64,000 nucleotides of DNA from Paenibacillus xylanexedens (GTDB lineage Bacteria > Bacillota > Bacilli > Paenibacillales > Paenibacillaceae): contig NZ_JAGIKV010000001.1 of assembly GCF_017874615.1 (NCBI RefSeq), positions 310,001 to 374,000 of the forward strand, in the 5' to 3' direction. Under the pieces are notes generated by a model, which was not told where the DNA came from, did not search any database, and was given only the letters and a program-made list of their open reading frames with translations. The translations under genes and the position numbers were made by a program. Numbering within the stretch: position 1 is the stretch's first letter; each line of letters opens with the position of its first letter. Positions 60,860 to 64,000 of this stretch are shown in pieces.

Positions 60860-62512
60860 ATGTTAAACCGGTTTAATGTCCGTGCAGCCAAAATGATGCT
60901 CGCGGTGACAACAATTGTTACGGCTACACTCGGAGGAAGCAGTGCAGCGTGGGCTGTGGAAGATACCACCTCAACAACATCTGCATCACCGATTAAAAAT
61001 GTGATTATTCTGATTCCTGACGGTATGGCCAACGATGCTACCGCTCTGGCTCGTTGGTATAAGGGCTCATCCTTGACACTGGACTCCATGGCAAGCGGCA
61101 TGGTTCGGACACACTCCGCCGATGCGCCGATTGCCGACTCAGCTCCTGCCGGAACTGCTTTTGCAACAGGTTATAAATCTCATACCGGATTTGTTGGTGT
61201 ACTGCCGGACAAGGCTACCATGCCTGGGCAAAAGGCTATTGCGCCTGGAGACGAAAGAAAACCGATCGCTTCTGTGCTGGAAGCTTCCAAACTGGCGGGT
61301 AAAGCAACTGGCATTATCGCTACATCCGAGATTATGCACGCCACACCAGCGGACTTTTCCTCTCACTATCCGGACCGTAAAAACTATGATGCACTCAGCA
61401 AACAACAAGTCTACAATGGCATGGATGTTGTATTGGGTGGAGGTAGCAAATATCTTGAGCCAGCCGGACGTAAAGACGGCGAGAATCTCATTTCTTCCAT
61501 CAAAGCACTGGGTTACGATTACGTCACTACACCAGCTGCAATGAAAGCATCCGATTCGAACAAACTGTGGGGTATGTTTGCACCCGCAGGCATGGCTTAT
61601 AATATGGACCGTGATCCTGCGAAGCAGCCAAGCCTTGCCGAGATGACATCCAAAGCCATTGAAGTACTGTCCAAAGACAAAGATGGCTTCTTCCTCATGG
61701 TCGAAGGCAGTAAAGTGGACTGGGCAGCTCACGCCAACGATCCGATTGGTATTATCAGTGACGTACTGGCTTTTGACGATGCCGTAAAAGTAGCCATGGA
61801 TTTTGCTAAAGCGGATGGAGAGACTGCCGTTGTGGCTGTTACGGACCATGGTAATGGTGGACTCACCATTGGTAACAACGCAACTTCCGGCACTTATGAC
61901 AAAGAGCCGTTGTCCACATTTATCGGACCTTTGAAAAAGGCCAAACTGACAGGCGAGGGCGTTGAAGCGAAGCTGAATGCCAAGCGCACAAACATCAACG
62001 CAGTGATGAAACAATATTATGGCATTATCGATCTTACTTCCGAGGAGATTGCCACCATTAAAGCGGCCGAGCCGGGCAGTCTTAACTATGCAATCGGTCC
62101 AATGATTAGCAAACGTGCAGGGATCGGCTGGACAACCGGTGGTCATACAGGTGGAGATGTTGTGCTGTACACGTATGCTCCGAACAATGACCGTCCATTC
62201 GGTGTGATTGATAACACGGATGTCGCCAAATATATGGCACGAGTACTGGATTTGGATCTCGACAGCGTGAGCAAACAATTGTTTGTACCTGCCAAACAGG
62301 CATTTACAGCCAAAGGCGCGACGTACAAACTGGACCTGACGGACGTCAAAAATCCGAAGATCCTCGTAACAAAAGGCAACACCAAACTGGAACTGCAAAT
62401 CTACAAAAATATTGCACTGGTAAACGGCAAAAAGACAGCATTGGAAGGTGTAATTGTTTACAACGGTGTAGAAGCCTTTGTTCCACAAACGGCCGTTGAT
62501 CTGATTCAATGA
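60860..62512 (+). CDS. phoA: secreted alkaline phosphatase with C-terminal stalk domain
   Basis: 550 residues from ATG 60860 (GGAGG upstream). Signal peptide about 1-33. The alkaline phosphatase superfamily fold shows the metal Asp in VIILIPDGM, the nucleophile Ser in ADSAPAGTAFATG, EIMHATPADFSSHYPDR, MVEGSKVDWAAHANDP (metal-site residues), VVAVTDHGNGG, and the last His in TTGGHTGGDV. Residues about 485-550 are a stalk-type domain (YKLDLTDVKNPKILVTKGNTKLELQIYKNIALVNGKKTALEGVIVYNGVEAFVP). It frees phosphate from organic phosphate outside the cell, and a PhoP-type box upstream agrees with induction by phosphate starvation. Confidence 0.92.
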   Translation: MLNRFNVRAAKMMLAVTTIVTATLGGSSAAWAVEDTTSTTSASPIKNVIILIPDGMANDATALARWYKGSSLTLDSMASGMVRTHSADAPIADSAPAGTAFATGYKSHTGFVGVLPDKATMPGQKAIAPGDERKPIASVLEASKLAGKATGIIATSEIMHATPADFSSHYPDRKNYDALSKQQVYNGMDVVLGGGSKYLEPAGRKDGENLISSIKALGYDYVTTPAAMKASDSNKLWGMFAPAGMAYNMDRDPAKQPSLAEMTSKAIEVLSKDKDGFFLMVEGSKVDWAAHANDPIGIISDVLAFDDAVKVAMDFAKADGETAVVAVTDHGNGGLTIGNNATSGTYDKEPLSTFIGPLKKAKLTGEGVEAKLNAKRTNINAVMKQYYGIIDLTSEEIATIKAAEPGSLNYAIGPMISKRAGIGWTTGGHTGGDVVLYTYAPNNDRPFGVIDNTDVAKYMARVLDLDLDSVSKQLFVPAKQAFTAKGATYKLDLTDVKNPKILVTKGNTKLELQIYKNIALVNGKKTALEGVIVYNGVEAFVPQTAVDLIQ

Positions 62513-62553
62513 TTCGTTAGAGCTACGGAACCACAAGGAGATTACACCATCTG

Positions 62554-62590
62554 GCTGCCGAATATTTCGGCAGCTATTTTATTGTTTATT
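62554..62590 (+). terminator. terminator of the alkaline phosphatase gene
   Basis: GCTGCCGAA-TAT-TTCGGCAGC stem-loop followed by TATTTTATTGTTT. Confidence 0.85.
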
Positions 62591-62676
62591 ATTAAAGAGT
62601 AGGTTCCTGCTAGCGCCTATCGTATAATGAACGTAACAAAAATACATATCATGCAAGAAAAAGGAGAGATTCACCC

Positions 62677-63042
62677 ATGTTGATCAAATTAAACTGGATC
62701 ACGCTGAGGGTCAGTAATTTGGAAGCTTCGCTTGGATTCTACCACGACATACTTGGACTTCCAATTCAGCGCAGATTCGAAAGCCGTGGACGGCAGATTG
62801 CCATGCTGGGCATGGAGAATGAAGCCAAGCTGGAACTGATTGAGGGCAGTGAATCCATTCTTAAACAAGAGGCCGGCGTGTCGATCGGTTATGAGGTGAA
62901 CTCGCTGGATGAAGCCATGGAACGACTGGCACAACTGAATATTCCGATTGTGCGCGGCCCCATCCAGCCCAATCCGCATCTGCGGTTTATTTACATTACA
63001 GATCCTGACGGCTTCGAGGTACAACTCGCAGAGCATGTCTAA
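62677..63042 (+). CDS. VOC-family protein (glyoxalase/bleomycin-resistance fold)
   Basis: 121 residues from ATG 62677 behind AAGGAGAGA. TATAAT at 62623-62628 is a likely -10. It has the paired beta-alpha-beta-beta-beta modules: NWITLRVSNLEASLGFYHDILGLPIQRRF...AMLGMENEAKLELIEG, then VSIGYEVNSLDEAMERLAQLNIPIVRGPIQPNPHLRFIYITDPDGFEVQLAE. The final Glu of DPDGFEVQL is the usual metal ligand. Lactoylglutathione-lyase-like or resistance function is possible; the substrate is not predictable. Intact, unlike the broken VOC gene at 42.2-42.6 kb. Confidence 0.88.
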   Translation: MLIKLNWITLRVSNLEASLGFYHDILGLPIQRRFESRGRQIAMLGMENEAKLELIEGSESILKQEAGVSIGYEVNSLDEAMERLAQLNIPIVRGPIQPNPHLRFIYITDPDGFEVQLAEHV

Positions 63043-63162
63043 TTAGGCAACTGCGCACAAATGTGCGTATCACGATGACCAGTTGGGTGTGCAAGTGTGC
63101 AGTCAAACCAGATGCAAGCTCACACCTCTCATCGGGTAGCGTAAACACGTTTATGTGTCTGT

Positions 63163-63999
63163 TTACAGCTTCATGCGGCGCATCAGCCGCACACCTACGC
63201 GATTCAACAACCGATCAAGCAGCAACCAGCACCAGCGTCTGCCCCACGGAAGGTGGCGCTCATACACAGCCGAATACTCAAAATCCGCCACAGCACCGCG
63301 ATTGCGTTTGAACTGCGCAGCCCCGGCGCTCTCATGTAACAGATGGCCATTCTCGCGAGCCTGTGCGATTAGACAAGCTGATAACATGCGGTATAGTCCG
63401 ACGGACTGAGACACCGCCGTATCGTAACCAAACAGCGGGGTTGTCATGATTCCATTTCGACAGAAATAACCCATCACCGCGTTCAGGCGCCCCTCCTTTC
63501 GCAGTCCATAGAGTCTGAGTGTTCCTGATGCCATCGCAGCAGCAATGAACCGCTCGGTAAATTGCGGATTGTGATAGGAGTACTTTTCAAGGTATAACAG
63601 CTTGTACAATTCCACAATTCGCGGAATATCTGCATCCGTCATATCTGATTCGGAAACGAATTCGTATCCATGCTTGCCCAATAATTCATAATCCCGCTTC
63701 AACAGCCAGCGTGACTTCGAGTTGCCAAAATTCGGATCATGCGCTTGGTACAGGTAGATTTGTCGGCTGGGAATCAGTCGACACCCCACTTCCGTTAGCC
63801 TCGCCGTCAGATCGGGATGAAGTCCCTGACACAAGGAGCGAAATACAATGACATGTTCAGGGTATCGCTCTCGTACCGCTGCAAGCAAACAAGCCGCCTG
63901 TTCACCTGACATGGCTGGATACAGATTGGTGGAGAACAACCAGTTGTTCACATGCACAACTTTGTTGATCTGCGATTGCTTCATTCCCCAACCTATTAG
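63163..63999 (-). CDS. GNAT-type N-acetyltransferase-like protein (likely cut by right edge)
   Basis: The frame is open to the window end. The first visible ATG is at 63984 (273 residues), but there is no upstream stop and only a weak ribosome site, so the true start probably lies beyond 64000. Visible segments: NNWLFSTNLYPAMSGEQAACLLAAVRERYPEHVIVFRSL, RQIYLYQAHDPNFGNSKSRWLLKRDYELL, LYKLLYLEKYSYHNPQFTERFI, LYGLRKEGRLNAVMGYF and YRMLSACLIAQARENGHLLHESAGAAQFKRNRGA, a GNAT-like double-domain acyltransferase pattern as in FemX/BioF2-like proteins. Substrate unknown. Confidence 0.75.
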   Translation of the reverse strand, partial: LIGWGMKQSQINKVVHVNNWLFSTNLYPAMSGEQAACLLAAVRERYPEHVIVFRSLCQGLHPDLTARLTEVGCRLIPSRQIYLYQAHDPNFGNSKSRWLLKRDYELLGKHGYEFVSESDMTDADIPRIVELYKLLYLEKYSYHNPQFTERFIAAAMASGTLRLYGLRKEGRLNAVMGYFCRNGIMTTPLFGYDTAVSQSVGLYRMLSACLIAQARENGHLLHESAGAAQFKRNRGAVADFEYSAVYERHLPWGRRWCWLLLDRLLNRVGVRLMRRMKL

Positions 64000-64000
64000 A

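Noticed and set aside
61139-62536. 465-codon minus-strand open frame opposite the alkaline phosphatase gene
   Set aside because: It is antisense to a well-supported enzyme gene, has a Cys/His/Phe-rich composition unlike real proteins and no ribosome site.

Overview
The window looks like chromosome from a Paenibacillus-type, spore-forming Firmicute. The evidence is strong GGAGG-type ribosome sites with frequent TTG/GTG starts, secreted proteins carrying copper-amine-oxidase-like 'stalk' domains, a BclB-like collagen-repeat exosporium protein, arabinoxylan-degrading GH43 enzymes, LicT-type RNA antiterminators, CcpA cre sites, Fur boxes and PhoP boxes. No rRNA, tRNA, CRISPR array, insertion sequence or phage was seen. 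All family names come from motif reading; no database search was run.

Layout. 0-4 kb: lipoproteins, a polysaccharide deacetylase, an EamA transporter and a two-domain sulfurtransferase. 4-11 kb: accessory DNA in two blocks, each followed by a decayed copy of the sulfurtransferase 3' end. These blocks hold a secreted acetamidase/formamidase, an immunity-like protein, an AraC regulator read in frame into an iron-siderophore lipoprotein, an APH-like kinase and an ankyrin protein. 11-13.2 kb: FAD oxidoreductase, HxlR regulator, a frameshifted DoxX gene and the tail of a lost binding protein. 13.2-15.2 kb: collagen-like spore-surface protein and a small paralogue of its head domain. 15.6-20.2 kb: a CcpA-controlled pair of secreted GH43 enzymes preceded by an overlapping 32-codon leader ORF. 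20.3-25.8 kb: SDR-like protein, LRR protein, chemoreceptor, aminotransferase.

26-34.4 kb is an iron-uptake region: a fused FhuB-like permease and its binding protein, a CueP-like metal protein, a second binding protein joined to a ferredoxin-NADP-reductase-like flavoenzyme, and a Btr-like AraC/binding-protein regulator. Fur boxes precede both binding proteins. A degenerate PTS IIBC protein, hybrid cluster protein and Ca-type P-ATPase follow (34.6-40.6 kb). 40.9-46.6 kb has a secreted unknown, a VOC gene broken by an exact internal inversion, an MFS exporter, a DUF2625 protein and a beta-helix lipoprotein.

46.7-48.5 kb pairs an RsbQ-type hydrolase with an RsbP-like PAS domain fused to a GGDEF diguanylate cyclase. 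Two minus-strand genes, a DUF1593 lipoprotein (48.7-50.3 kb) and a carboxylesterase (58-60.2 kb), each lie behind a LicT/BglG-type antiterminator with cre sites, so they should answer to a PTS sugar. Two plus-strand secreted proteins, a beta-propeller protein (55.9 kb) and an alkaline phosphatase (60.9 kb), each follow four 11-bp-spaced PhoP-type repeats. The rest includes SMI1/KNR4, DUF1697 and Imm50-like proteins, an internally deleted hsp20, an MFS transporter with a Fur-boxed PchR-like regulator, a VOC protein and a GNAT-type protein cut by the right edge.

The most notable observations are the exactly reversible inversion in the VOC gene, the RsbQ/PAS-GGDEF pair, the two antiterminator-controlled hydrolase genes, the AraC-binding-protein readthrough ORF with an internal Fur promoter, and the repeated sulfurtransferase tails.
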